Of a DNA stretch of 64,000 bases, positions 32,178-41,128 are shown in pieces (position 1 is the stretch's first letter; each line of letters opens with the position of its first letter). Where the stretch lies: the NCBI GenBank assembly GCA_963665925.1, contig OY762511.1:1860001-1924000 (forward strand), in the 5' to 3' direction. The DNA is from G963665925 sp963665925. Its GTDB lineage: Bacteria; Bacillota; Clostridia; Peptostreptococcales; Acidaminobacteraceae. Under the pieces are notes generated by a model, which worked only from the letters and a program-made list of their open reading frames with translations, made no database searches and was not told the origin of the DNA. A program made the translations under genes and the position numbers.

Positions 32178-34226
32178 TTAAGGCATGTGTTTCTCTACAA
32201 TTTGATACCCGTTGATGCCCTGTGACTGTTCAATACGTTTGTGTATTTCAAGGTGCTTCATAATCTTTCGAACACGGTATTCGGAAGTGTCATAACCGGA
32301 CTTCAGGGCTGCTTGAAAAAGGCTGCGCCGGCCAGCTGGTTTAAGATGGAGCTGGTCCAGGATAAAGCAGGCAATCTCAATTTCGGCCGCACTCAGACCA
32401 TAGAGATGGGGTGCTTGAACTTGGGCTGGCACATGGGCTTCTTCCAAATCATTCACGGGTGCTTTCTCTGCGTGTTGACCTAGAAAATCAGGAGGAAGAT
32501 CAAAGGGGGAGAGTCTGGTTCCGCCCAGATAATACATATGGTCGATGACATTCTTCAGTTCCCTAATATTGCCTTCCCAGGAAGCTTCCATGAGAATTTT
32601 CATTAATTCGGGCGAAATGCTCTTTTCAGGCACTGAGTGGACCTTTGCAATATCTCGAATGAGAAGAGGCAGGTCATCAATGCGATTTCTAAGAGGCGGC
32701 AGTTTCAAATTGAGCACATTCAGGCGGTAATAAAGATCATGGCGGAAAAGCTTCTGTGCAGCCAGTATCTTGAGGTCCTGATTGGTCGCAGAAAGAATAC
32801 GGACGTCTACAGGGATAATGCGTGTTCCGCCAATACGCATGATTTCCTTTTCCTGAAGAACACGCAGGAGCTTGACTTGCGTATTCAGAGGCAGTTCTCC
32901 AACTTCATCTAGAAAGAGGCTACCCCCGTCTGCCATTTCAAATAGGCCTTTTTTTCCGCCTTTGACAGCACCGGTGAAAGCGCCTTCCTCGTAACCGAAA
33001 AGTTCGCTTTCCAGGAGATTGGTAGAGAGTGTTGCACAGTTAATTCCTAGAAAGGGACTGTTTCTGCGCTGGGAATTATTATGGATGGATTGTGCGAACA
33101 TTTCCTTACCGGTACCACTCTCACCGGTTATGAGTACAGGTGCATCGATACGGCTCATCTTTTTCGCAATTTCCTTGCAGTGGAGGATTGTCTGACTTAT
33201 GCCAATGATGTCATCAAAATCATATTTTGCAACATGGCCCATACGTTTGGCTTCGTAGCGCATGTCCTGCTCCAGCTTTTGAAGATTGGACCGGTCTTTG
33301 ATGACGTACATGTCCGCAAAAATATCGGCATCATCATGGATGGGTCTTTTTGAAACAATCAGGCTCTTATGAATTTGTGGACAGTCAATGAGCCTGTTAT
33401 CTGTGTATTCCAGACCTATGAGGTGTTCTAAAAAATCATCCGGAAGTCTGAAAAATGACTTGGCGCCACTGGGTGGATCAGCTTCTTCAAGAGCGAGGAT
33501 TTCTTTAAGGGTGGTATTGCAGTGGAGTATGGAGTTGTCACTGGAAAGAATCATGACGCCGTCATCAATGACATCGAGGACGACGCGCAGTTCGTTCTGG
33601 ATTTGATTGGTATTGTTGTATAAGTGATGAAACCCATAACTGATTGGGATGATATCCTGCATGTATTGTTTGAGCTTTTTATCGATGTAAGGACTTTGAA
33701 TCTGCAGTTTGGTCACGATGCTCATGAGGGTTGAAATGTCAATCACACGCCAGCCGACATCAATGATTTGCTCAACATGGTCAGGAACGAACTGTACCTG
33801 TGCGGGAGTGACCGCCGTTTTAAGCTTAGGGATATTTTTCATGCCTGGAAAGACCGGTACGAAATCAATATGCATATAGCCCATTTCATAGAGGAGTGAA
33901 ATGGTGTCTGATGCCGATAGACTCGCATTGTTTACCAGCATGACCTGGGTGTTTTCCGGGAGTGCCATCAGGGGGTCCAGGCTTCCTTTTTTGAAAGTAC
34001 GTTTGATTTGCGTAATCGTGACATCGTCCGGTAAATATTTTTTCGCGATTGTCGCCAGGCTGGACAGGGTTATGAGTGCCAAGTCTGCATGGGTATGCTG
34101 CATGCGTCCTTCCTGCATGCTGTAAGCTTCTATGAGTATTTCTCCTTCAAAAAATGCATTGAGTTCTTCCAGATACCTTTGCTTGGGTTCAGGTCCGTCG
34201 GTATAGAGCACGAGCTTCTTACGCAT
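32178..34226 (-). CDS. sigma-54-dependent transcriptional activator, PAS-AAA+-HTH (682 aa)
   Basis: Enhancer-binding protein that remodels sigma-54 polymerase with ATP. The N-terminal region (about 1-200) is a PrpR_N/unknown sensor domain. A PAS-like segment follows (about 210-330), then the AAA+ domain with Walker A GESGTGKE, the sigma-54 contact loop GAFTGA, Walker B GGSLFLDEVGE and LRNRIDDLPLL. The C-terminal DNA-binding end (about 620-682: GRRSLFQAALKSGYDTSEYRVRKIM) is not a classical Fis helix. Start ATG at 34226 with AAGGGAG. Its probable target is the sigma-54 promoter 216 bases beyond its stop, driving the M20/YfcC operon. Confidence 0.92.
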   Translation of the reverse strand: MRKKLVLYTDGPEPKQRYLEELNAFFEGEILIEAYSMQEGRMQHTHADLALITLSSLATIAKKYLPDDVTITQIKRTFKKGSLDPLMALPENTQVMLVNNASLSASDTISLLYEMGYMHIDFVPVFPGMKNIPKLKTAVTPAQVQFVPDHVEQIIDVGWRVIDISTLMSIVTKLQIQSPYIDKKLKQYMQDIIPISYGFHHLYNNTNQIQNELRVVLDVIDDGVMILSSDNSILHCNTTLKEILALEEADPPSGAKSFFRLPDDFLEHLIGLEYTDNRLIDCPQIHKSLIVSKRPIHDDADIFADMYVIKDRSNLQKLEQDMRYEAKRMGHVAKYDFDDIIGISQTILHCKEIAKKMSRIDAPVLITGESGTGKEMFAQSIHNNSQRRNSPFLGINCATLSTNLLESELFGYEEGAFTGAVKGGKKGLFEMADGGSLFLDEVGELPLNTQVKLLRVLQEKEIMRIGGTRIIPVDVRILSATNQDLKILAAQKLFRHDLYYRLNVLNLKLPPLRNRIDDLPLLIRDIAKVHSVPEKSISPELMKILMEASWEGNIRELKNVIDHMYYLGGTRLSPFDLPPDFLGQHAEKAPVNDLEEAHVPAQVQAPHLYGLSAAEIEIACFILDQLHLKPAGRRSLFQAALKSGYDTSEYRVRKIMKHLEIHKRIEQSQGINGYQIVEKHMP

Positions 34227-34273
34227 GAGAGTCTCCCTTATTGTTGAGTCAATTTGAATGTGATACCATACAG

Positions 34274-34301
34274 TTGACAAAATTATAATTTATACTACAA
34301 A
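34274..34301 (+). promoter_or_regulatory. candidate sigma-A promoter of the sensor kinase gene
   Basis: TTGACA (34274-34279), a 16-base A/T-rich spacer and TACAAA (34296-34301), 42 bases before the ATG at 34343. Confidence 0.5.
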
Positions 34302-34342
34302 ATCTTACAAGCGAGGGCTTATTCAAACAAGCGGGGGGCTGA

Positions 34343-36313
34343 ATGAAAAACCGGATACTTTTGATACTTATAGGACTCATTTTATTGAGTTTTCAAGCAG
34401 AAGGCACTTGGGCGGCGCAGGCAAAAGACTATTCCAACCAGACCATTGTCGTTGGGGGCGATATGTATTTTCCACCCTTTGAGTACCTTGATGACAGCGG
34501 TACTTACAAAGGCTTCAATATTGACATCATGTATGCCATCGCCATTGAAATGGGTCTTGATATTGAAATCAGGCCCATGACCTGGAAGGATGCTGCGGAA
34601 AGTCTTCAAAGAGGGACCATTGATGTGATCCAGGGCATTAAGTACTCAAAAAACAGAGAAGAGATATACACCTTTTCTGAGCCCTATCTTGAGTCTTCCC
34701 TAGCCATATTCATTGCGGCAGACAACACCTACATCAAATCCATGGAGGATCTTTCGGGACATGTCGTATCGGTACAGGAATATGATGTTGCTTATGACGC
34801 GATCAAGTCATTAAAAGGCATACGGATTGTCTCCGAGCCCAGTCAGCTGGAAGCCTTGCGGGCCCTTGTAAATGGGGAGGTTGAAGCTTTTGTCGGAAAC
34901 AGGCAGACGGGCCTGTATTCCCTGCAAAAGTATAAATACAGCGATGCGGTCAAGGTCATTGGCGACCCTATCAACCCACAGCCCTACGGACTGGCTGTTA
35001 AGAAGGGGAATGAAGCGCTGCTGGATATTCTCAATGAAGGGCTGCGCATTATTAAGCGTAACGGAACCTATGACAAAATCCATGACAAGTGGTTTGGCGT
35101 GGAAATCTATTCGACAAGAGAGGCCTTGAGAAATTACATATATGTCTTTCTGACTGTGGCGGGCCTTTTGGGTCTGTATGCATTTTCTAAGGCACACATG
35201 AACAGAAAGCTTCAAAAGGAAGTAGACCGACAAGTTCGCGAAGTGGAGCAGTCCAATCTCTTTAAGGAAAATATCATCAACAGCATTTTCAGTGGGCTGA
35301 TGACCTTCAGCACTGAGGGTGTCATCTTGAGTGTCAATGATAATGTGGAGAAAATCTGTAAATGCAATGCACAGACTTTTGTGGGCAAAACCCTTTATGA
35401 AGTGCCCATGTGCGCCTTTATCAACAGGGATCTGTTTGAATCCATTCCCAAAACCCACGGACGTGTCTTCAATCAGGAGTCCATGCTTGAAATTGATGGA
35501 AACATGCGGGTGATCGAGTACAACATGAGTCCGATTATTAATAAATCGGAGAACCTGTGCGGTGTTACAATCACTTTCTTGGATATTACCCTGCGGCGCA
35601 GAAATGAAGAGCAGATCCGGCGCAAGGACAAGATGGAATCCCTTGGCAAGCTTACTGCGAATATTGCACACGAAATCAGAAATCCGCTGACTTCCATCAA
35701 AACCTATATTGAACTGCTACCGAAAAAAATTGACAATGCAGCTTTTCGAAATCAACTGATAAAGGATGTTCCCGACGTAATCGGTCGGTTGAACGACCTG
35801 ATTACAGAGCTCCTCGAGTATGCAAAGCCACGGGTTCCAAACAGAGAGACATTTTCGCTTGTTAGGCCGATTGAAGAAGTCATGCACCTCATTGAAGGCG
35901 AACTCATAAAACACCGTGTCGCCTATTCAGTGGATCTGGATTCTGATCTTAAGGTCTATTTTGACGTACAGCAGCTCAAGCAGGTGCTGATCAATCTCTT
36001 AATCAACAGTATTGATGCTGTAAAGACAAAGGAAGATGCCAGAATACAGCTGCACGCATTTGTTGAGGCGCCTTATGTGCTTCTTGAGGTGGTGGACAAT
36101 GGCATGGGCATATCAGATGAAGACCTGAAGCATATATTTGAACCCTTTTTTACAAACAGACAGAATGGGACAGGGCTCGGACTGTCCATTGCCCAGCAAA
36201 TGATAGAAGAGAACGGCGGAATGATCACTGCAAGAAGTATCCTGGGAGAGACCACAACCATGACTCTGCATCTGCCTATTGACCAGAACGTATCCACGGA
36301 GGCAATATCATGA
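34343..36313 (+). CDS. sensor histidine kinase with extracytoplasmic solute-binding (SBP_bac_3) domain (656 aa)
   Basis: Nutrient sensor. A signal peptide (1-25) leads to a bacterial solute-binding family 3 domain outside the membrane (about 30-255: GGDMYFPPFEYLDDSGTYKGFNIDI, IQGIKYSKNREEIYTFSEPY, YGLAVKKGNEALLDILNEGL). One membrane helix follows (about 265-285), then a coil, a PAS domain, the H box IAHEIRNPLT (His443) and an HATPase domain (NLLINSIDAV, DNGMGISDEDLKHIFEPFF, GTGLGLSI). Its stop overlaps the start of the NtrC-type regulator (ATGA). The downstream TAXI transporter behind a sigma-54 promoter is its probable target, so the ligand may be the transported acid (inference). Confidence 0.93.
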   Translation: MKNRILLILIGLILLSFQAEGTWAAQAKDYSNQTIVVGGDMYFPPFEYLDDSGTYKGFNIDIMYAIAIEMGLDIEIRPMTWKDAAESLQRGTIDVIQGIKYSKNREEIYTFSEPYLESSLAIFIAADNTYIKSMEDLSGHVVSVQEYDVAYDAIKSLKGIRIVSEPSQLEALRALVNGEVEAFVGNRQTGLYSLQKYKYSDAVKVIGDPINPQPYGLAVKKGNEALLDILNEGLRIIKRNGTYDKIHDKWFGVEIYSTREALRNYIYVFLTVAGLLGLYAFSKAHMNRKLQKEVDRQVREVEQSNLFKENIINSIFSGLMTFSTEGVILSVNDNVEKICKCNAQTFVGKTLYEVPMCAFINRDLFESIPKTHGRVFNQESMLEIDGNMRVIEYNMSPIINKSENLCGVTITFLDITLRRRNEEQIRRKDKMESLGKLTANIAHEIRNPLTSIKTYIELLPKKIDNAAFRNQLIKDVPDVIGRLNDLITELLEYAKPRVPNRETFSLVRPIEEVMHLIEGELIKHRVAYSVDLDSDLKVYFDVQQLKQVLINLLINSIDAVKTKEDARIQLHAFVEAPYVLLEVVDNGMGISDEDLKHIFEPFFTNRQNGTGLGLSIAQQMIEENGGMITARSILGETTTMTLHLPIDQNVSTEAIS

Positions 36314-37668
36314 AGAAACTACTCATTATTGATGATGAAAAGACCATATGTACGTCATTGATGTTTGCGTTTGAAGATGACTATGAAATCACCACTGCAA
36401 GCAATATTTATGAGGTGGAGTCTGCGCTGAACGCGGTCGATTTTGATGTTGTCCTGCTTGATTTGAAGTTTGGAGAAATAAGCGGACTCGACCTGCTGCC
36501 CATGATCAAGCAGAAGAATAAGGACACTCCGGTGATTATGATGACGGCTTATGCCAGTGTAAAATCTTCAATCGACGCCATGAAAATGGGCGTCTACGAT
36601 TACATCATGAAGCCAATCGACATGGACAAACTGCGTTTTTTCATACTGAAAGCGGTAGAATACAAGTGTCTCAATGAAAAAATCAGCAGACTTGAGAACG
36701 CAGTCAAGCACCACCATAAAATACATAAGATTATTGGTAGCTCCAAGAAGCTTCAGGATGTTTTTCATATTATCGATAAGGTGAAAAACATCAATATGAG
36801 TGTTCTCATAGAAGGGCAAAGTGGTACGGGAAAAGAACTTGTCGCCCGTGAGATTCACTGTCAGGGAAACCGTAAAGACCAAGCCTTCGAGGTTGTAAAT
36901 TGTGGCGCAATACCGAGCACCCTGATTGAAAGCGAACTGTTCGGTTATGAAAAAGGCGCATTTACCGGGGCCGATACGCGTAAAAAGGGACTCTTTGAGC
37001 TGGCTGACAAGGGGACTCTCTTTCTAGACGAAATTGGAGAAATGGATTTGCATGCACAGGTCAAGCTGCTTAGGGTCCTGCAGTCCAAGGAAATATTTCC
37101 ACTAGGCTCTGAAGGCAGTAAGAAGGTAGATGTGCGCATTATTGCGGCAACCAACAGGGATTTGAAAGAGCAGGTTGAAAATGGACATTTCAGAGAGGAC
37201 TTGTATTTCAGACTGAATGTCGTTCGAATCAATATGCCGCCGCTTAAGAATCGCCACGGAGACATCCCTATGCTGATAGAGCATTTCATTAAGCAGACTG
37301 CAGAAAATTATGGTATGTCAGCAAAGCGCATAAGTCGTGACGCCCTTGCGGCGCTTGAAACCTACAGTTTTCCTGGGAACGTAAGAGAGCTTCAGAATAT
37401 CATTGAACGGGCATTGGTTTTTGCAGGCGGCGATATGATTCAGCTGGAAGATCTTCCAGAGAGTGTGACAGGTCAAACCATGCATGCTCTGGGCAGGCAA
37501 TCAGGCATCATTCCTGTGGCGATTGGGACAAGACTCAAAGATGCAGAGCGTCTTTTGATAGAAAGAACCCTGGAATATCATGAGGGCAATCGGCGAAAAA
37601 CGGCCGAGACTCTTGGAATGAGTGAAAGAAATCTGCGCTACAAAATCAAGGAGTATATGGAAGGGTAA
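36310..37668 (+). CDS. NtrC-type sigma-54 response regulator (452 aa)
   Basis: Receiver (about 1-120; acidic pair DDE at the start, phosphoacceptor Asp51 in LLDLKFG, Lys in KPIDMDK), AAA+ domain (Walker A GQSGTGKE, GAFTGA loop, FLDEIGEMD) and C-terminal Fis-type HTH (NRRKTAETLGMSERNLRYKIKEY). It is activated by the overlapping upstream kinase. It is expected to drive the sigma-54 promoter at 37828, 160 bases after its stop. Confidence 0.95.
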   Translation: MKKLLIIDDEKTICTSLMFAFEDDYEITTASNIYEVESALNAVDFDVVLLDLKFGEISGLDLLPMIKQKNKDTPVIMMTAYASVKSSIDAMKMGVYDYIMKPIDMDKLRFFILKAVEYKCLNEKISRLENAVKHHHKIHKIIGSSKKLQDVFHIIDKVKNINMSVLIEGQSGTGKELVAREIHCQGNRKDQAFEVVNCGAIPSTLIESELFGYEKGAFTGADTRKKGLFELADKGTLFLDEIGEMDLHAQVKLLRVLQSKEIFPLGSEGSKKVDVRIIAATNRDLKEQVENGHFREDLYFRLNVVRINMPPLKNRHGDIPMLIEHFIKQTAENYGMSAKRISRDALAALETYSFPGNVRELQNIIERALVFAGGDMIQLEDLPESVTGQTMHALGRQSGIIPVAIGTRLKDAERLLIERTLEYHEGNRRKTAETLGMSERNLRYKIKEYMEG

Positions 37669-37710
37669 TGCTTTTAGCCTTCAAGACATATAAGACATGC
37701 AAAAATTTCT

Positions 37711-37737
37711 AAACCGGCAAAATTTGCCGGTTTTTTT
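37711..37737 (+). terminator. rho-independent terminator
   Basis: Near-perfect palindrome AAACCGGCAAA / TTTGCCGGTTT followed by TTTT. It ends the two-component operon. Confidence 0.92.
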
Positions 37738-37827
37738 GTGCGCTCCAGTGCGTGCTTTGATTGTATTAGGGTGTTTAAGTCCTTGCAATAGGAGGCTTGT
37801 AGGGGGAAGTGTAAAATTTCAGAAAAT

Positions 37828-37843
37828 TGGCACGAAGCTTGCG
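37828..37843 (+). promoter_or_regulatory. sigma-54 promoter, TGGCAC-N5-TTGCG
   Basis: TGGCAC (37828-37833), GAAGC, TTGCG (37839-37843), with GG-N10-GC spacing, about 70 bases before the TAXI binding-protein start. It is nearly identical to the promoter at 61582-61597. Confidence 0.9.
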
Positions 37844-37911
37844 TTATATAGGGTTGAGCAATAAATAAGGGGCGTGCAGTAAGCACAGGAATGACTAGGG
37901 AGGATGTAAGT

Positions 37912-38934
37912 ATGATAATGAAACGCTTTGGAGCGATTTTGCTGGCGGCAGTAATGATGTTTTCTAGTGCTGGGTGTTCAAATACAGCTCAGGACACGGG
38001 TTCAGGTGAAAAGGCACCTGAAAAGCAATTTGTCACTGTTGTTACGGGTTCAACAGGCGGCACATATTATCCTGTAGGAACTATTTTTTCAACGCTTTGG
38101 AACGAAAAACTGGGTGCAGACGGCATTGTGGCATCTGTTCAGTCATCGGGCGGATCGGTAGAAAACCTCAATATGCTTAAAAACGGTGAAGCACAAATGG
38201 GCATTGCCATGGCCAACCTAACCCTGTTTGCCTACGAGGGGTCGGGTAAGTTTGAAGGCAACCAGTTTGAAGATGTTCGCTTTGTTACGGCACTTTGGCC
38301 GGATGTGACCCAATTTGTCGTGACTGAAGACTCAGGAATCAATTCCGTATCGGACCTGAAGGGCAAGTCCTTCAATGTCGGTGGAGCGGGTTCTGGTACT
38401 GAGTATTCAAGTAAAGTCATTCTTGAGGCAGTAGCTGGTATTTCCTTTGATGACATCACAGCGGAACACTTAGGCTATTTCGAAGCGTCAAGTGCCATGC
38501 AAAATGCACAAATCGACGGTATGAACGCAGAAGGCGGGATTCCACTGTCGGCTGTTTCTGAAGTGGCAGCGAGTAAAACAGCTGTTAAGCTCCTTGAGTT
38601 CACAGACGAAGAGTACGCAAAAATCAAGAATGTAGCCCCATACTATGGTCAGTTTGTCGTACCTGCAAATCTCTATGCAGGCATTGACAAGGATATACAG
38701 ACAGTGGGCATCAAATCGACACTTATAACGAGTGCGGAGATGGATGAAGAGGTTGTCTATAATCTCGTTAAGGAAATCTATGAAAACCATGAAGCGATTA
38801 AGGGAGATCATAAGGCCCTTGAAGTTGTAACACTTGAAGAAGCACTTAATGGTTTGCCGCCAGTGCCCCTGCATAAAGGCGCAATCAGATACTACGAAGA
38901 AAAAGGAATCACTGTACCGGATCATTTGAAATAG
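37912..38934 (+). CDS. TAXI family TRAP transporter solute-binding lipoprotein (340 aa)
   Basis: Extracytoplasmic receptor of a TAXI-type TRAP system. A lipoprotein signal (FSSAGC-S) is followed by the TAXI fold: TGSTGGTYYPVGTIFSTLW, VQSSGGSVENLNMLKNGEAQMGI and GGAGSGTEY. The ATG at 37912 (MIMKRFGAIL) has AGGGAGG at a good distance; the in-frame ATG at 37891 precedes that site. TAXI proteins of known function bind glutamate, 2-oxoglutarate or related acids. A stem-loop and 110 bases separate it from the permease, which often lets more binding protein than permease be made. Confidence 0.93.
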   Translation: MIMKRFGAILLAAVMMFSSAGCSNTAQDTGSGEKAPEKQFVTVVTGSTGGTYYPVGTIFSTLWNEKLGADGIVASVQSSGGSVENLNMLKNGEAQMGIAMANLTLFAYEGSGKFEGNQFEDVRFVTALWPDVTQFVVTEDSGINSVSDLKGKSFNVGGAGSGTEYSSKVILEAVAGISFDDITAEHLGYFEASSAMQNAQIDGMNAEGGIPLSAVSEVAASKTAVKLLEFTDEEYAKIKNVAPYYGQFVVPANLYAGIDKDIQTVGIKSTLITSAEMDEEVVYNLVKEIYENHEAIKGDHKALEVVTLEEALNGLPPVPLHKGAIRYYEEKGITVPDHLK

Positions 38935-38982
38935 GTCCCGCAGATTGAATTTCTAGAGTCTGGCATTTTGCCGATACCCTGT

Positions 38983-39005
38983 GGCCGCCTCTATGGCGGC
39001 CCTTC
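38983..39005 (+). terminator. intercistronic stem-loop between binding protein and permease
   Basis: GGCCGCC / GGCGGCC with a 5-base loop followed by CTTCTTAG and ATTTT. There is no strong T run, so it is more likely a partial terminator or 3'-end stabiliser than a full stop. Confidence 0.55.
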
Positions 39006-39047
39006 TTAGTATTTTAATTGCGTTTATTCAGGCAGATTGGAGGTAAC

Positions 39048-40997
39048 ATGAACATATTCAAATTGCGCGGCAAGGAAAAGAAGGCGCGGGCTGAAGAAAC
39101 CAGTGAGTCCAGAAAACTCTATGGTCGCGCTGCAGCAATCGTCATGATTTTTGCGGTGTTCACATCAGTGTTTCATATATGGATGAACAGTGCGAGCCTG
39201 ATGATTGCAATCAAGAAAAATGCAATTCACCTGGGACTCATTCTGGGACTGACCTTTCTCATGTATCCGGCAACTTCAAAGTCGCCAAAAGATAGACCAT
39301 CAAAGCTTGACTGGGTTTTGAGTGTTCTGGGTGTTGCAGTTGGCGTATATATATTATTCACCTATGACGCGCTGATTGAGCGGTCTCTGGTGCCAAACAC
39401 AGTAGATCTGGTTTTTGCAGTCATAGCCATACTCTTAACCTTGGAAGCGGGCCGAAGAACCGTAGGGTGGATACTTCCAGTGCTTTCAGTCGCATTCATC
39501 TTCTATGCTAAATTCGGATATCTCTTTCCGGGCATGCTGGCACATCAAGGCTTTACCTGGAATAGAATCCTGACCCGCATGTATTTGACGGACAACGGGA
39601 TTTTCGGGGTCACTTTAATGGTCTCGGCATCCTATGTTTTCATGTTTATACTATTTGGATCATTCCTGAACAAAACAGGCGCTGCAAAGTTCTTCAATGA
39701 CTTTGCCTTGGCCTTTGCAGGAGGATTAAGAGGCGGTCCTGCTCAGGTTGCAGTTATCGCCAGTGGACTTATGGGAACCATCAGCGGCAGTTCACAGGCC
39801 AATGTGGCAACGACGGGTAGCTTTACTATTCCGCTTATGAAAGAAGTGGGTTACAAGCCGAAGTTCGCAGGGGCTGTAGAGGCTGCCGCATCGACAGGGG
39901 GCATTCTCATGCCACCGATCATGGGAGCTGCATCCTTTATGATGGCATCTTTCCTGGGCATTCCTTACTTGAAAGTTATGGCTGCCGGAATCATTCCGGC
40001 AATATTCTACTATTTTGCAATCATGATTATGGTTAATTTTGAAGCCAAAAAATACGACCTGAAGGGCATCCCGGCAGAAAGGCTGCCAAAGCTCAAAGAA
40101 GTCATGAAATATCAGGGACATATGATGCTTCCGATTGTCATGATTCTATTCTTGCTGGTTAAAGGACTGACGCCAATCTATGCGGCTTTCTTTGGCCTGA
40201 TCACAACTATTTTGACAAGTATGCTCAGAAAATCCACACGCATGAATCTTCAGCGTTTCCTTGAAGCCCTTGAGGAGGGTGCGAAAAGTGCCGTGCCTGT
40301 TGCCACAGCATGTGCAGTGGTGGGCTTCATCGTAGGCGTTGTATCCATGACCGGACTTGGTCAGGCTGTTGCGCACAACATCATGAAGCTATCAGGGGGA
40401 CAGCTATGGCTGGCACTCATTCTGGTTATGGTGGCATCCATTTTCCTTGGCATGGGTCTTCCTGCAACAGCCTGCTATATTATAACAGCCAGCATTGCCG
40501 CACCGGCACTGGTGAAAATGGGAGTCAATCCTCTAGCGGCCCACTTCTTTGCCTTCTATTATGGAACCTTGTCGGCAGTGGTTCCACCTGTTGCGCTGAC
40601 ATCCTATACCGCAGCAGGTATTGCAGGTGCCAACCCGACGGACGTTGCCTTTAATGGTTTCAAGCTGGCCTTTGCAGGCATTATCATCCCCTTCATGTTT
40701 GTATACTCGCCTATTTTGCTCATGCAAAATGTCACATTGGCCAAGCTGGTTACAGTGATTGTGACAGGCATTATAGGCATTGTCTGCCTGGGTGCATCGG
40801 CTGAAGCCTATATGCGGACAAACATGAATATGGTCGAGCGCGTAGCGGCCTTTGCTGCAGCCATTCTCATGGTAAAGCCGGGTATGCTTACAGACCTTGC
40901 AGGTGTCGCACTTTTGATTGGTGTGCTTGTTTTCCAAACAGCTAAGGTAAAAAAAGAGAAGCTGTCGCTGGACAAGTGCGTGGTGGAAGAAGGATAA
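39048..40997 (+). CDS. TRAP transporter fused permease (4TM-12TM, DctQM-type) (649 aa)
   Basis: Single-chain permease of the TAXI-TRAP type, in which the small and large subunits are fused. The N-terminal helices (about 25-160) correspond to the DctQ part, and the remainder shows the DctM-like halves (ASGLMGTISGSSQANVATTGSFTIP, GGILMPPIMGAASFMMA, FLGMGLPATACYIITASIAAPAL, FYYGTLSAVVPPVALTSYTAAGIAG). ATG 39048 with GGAGG. Sodium-driven import of an organic acid handed over by the preceding lipoprotein. Confidence 0.94.
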   Translation: MNIFKLRGKEKKARAEETSESRKLYGRAAAIVMIFAVFTSVFHIWMNSASLMIAIKKNAIHLGLILGLTFLMYPATSKSPKDRPSKLDWVLSVLGVAVGVYILFTYDALIERSLVPNTVDLVFAVIAILLTLEAGRRTVGWILPVLSVAFIFYAKFGYLFPGMLAHQGFTWNRILTRMYLTDNGIFGVTLMVSASYVFMFILFGSFLNKTGAAKFFNDFALAFAGGLRGGPAQVAVIASGLMGTISGSSQANVATTGSFTIPLMKEVGYKPKFAGAVEAAASTGGILMPPIMGAASFMMASFLGIPYLKVMAAGIIPAIFYYFAIMIMVNFEAKKYDLKGIPAERLPKLKEVMKYQGHMMLPIVMILFLLVKGLTPIYAAFFGLITTILTSMLRKSTRMNLQRFLEALEEGAKSAVPVATACAVVGFIVGVVSMTGLGQAVAHNIMKLSGGQLWLALILVMVASIFLGMGLPATACYIITASIAAPALVKMGVNPLAAHFFAFYYGTLSAVVPPVALTSYTAAGIAGANPTDVAFNGFKLAFAGIIIPFMFVYSPILLMQNVTLAKLVTVIVTGIIGIVCLGASAEAYMRTNMNMVERVAAFAAAILMVKPGMLTDLAGVALLIGVLVFQTAKVKKEKLSLDKCVVEEG

Positions 40998-41017
40998 GTG
41001 AATGTATGAGGGCATCA

Positions 41018-41063
41018 CAATACAGTACAGGCAGGCTCAAAAGAGCCTGCCTGTACTGTATTG
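41018..41063. terminator. strong bidirectional terminator
   Basis: Perfect 21-bp stem around an AAAA/TTTT loop (arms contain CAGTACAGGCAGGCTC and its complement), with TATTTTA on the plus side and an A-bearing flank on the minus side. It lies between convergent genes. Confidence 0.9.
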
Positions 41064-41128
41064 TATTTTAGTTTTATGATTCCAGCTTCAAGCCATTCAG
41101 TTCAGGTGGAAACCAATGTTCTATTCCA

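Noticed and set aside
34811..35671. 286-codon open frame on the minus strand inside the sensor kinase gene
   Set aside because: It is antisense to an unmistakable SBP-PAS kinase; its protein is Cys/His/Phe-rich with no family look and no ribosome site.
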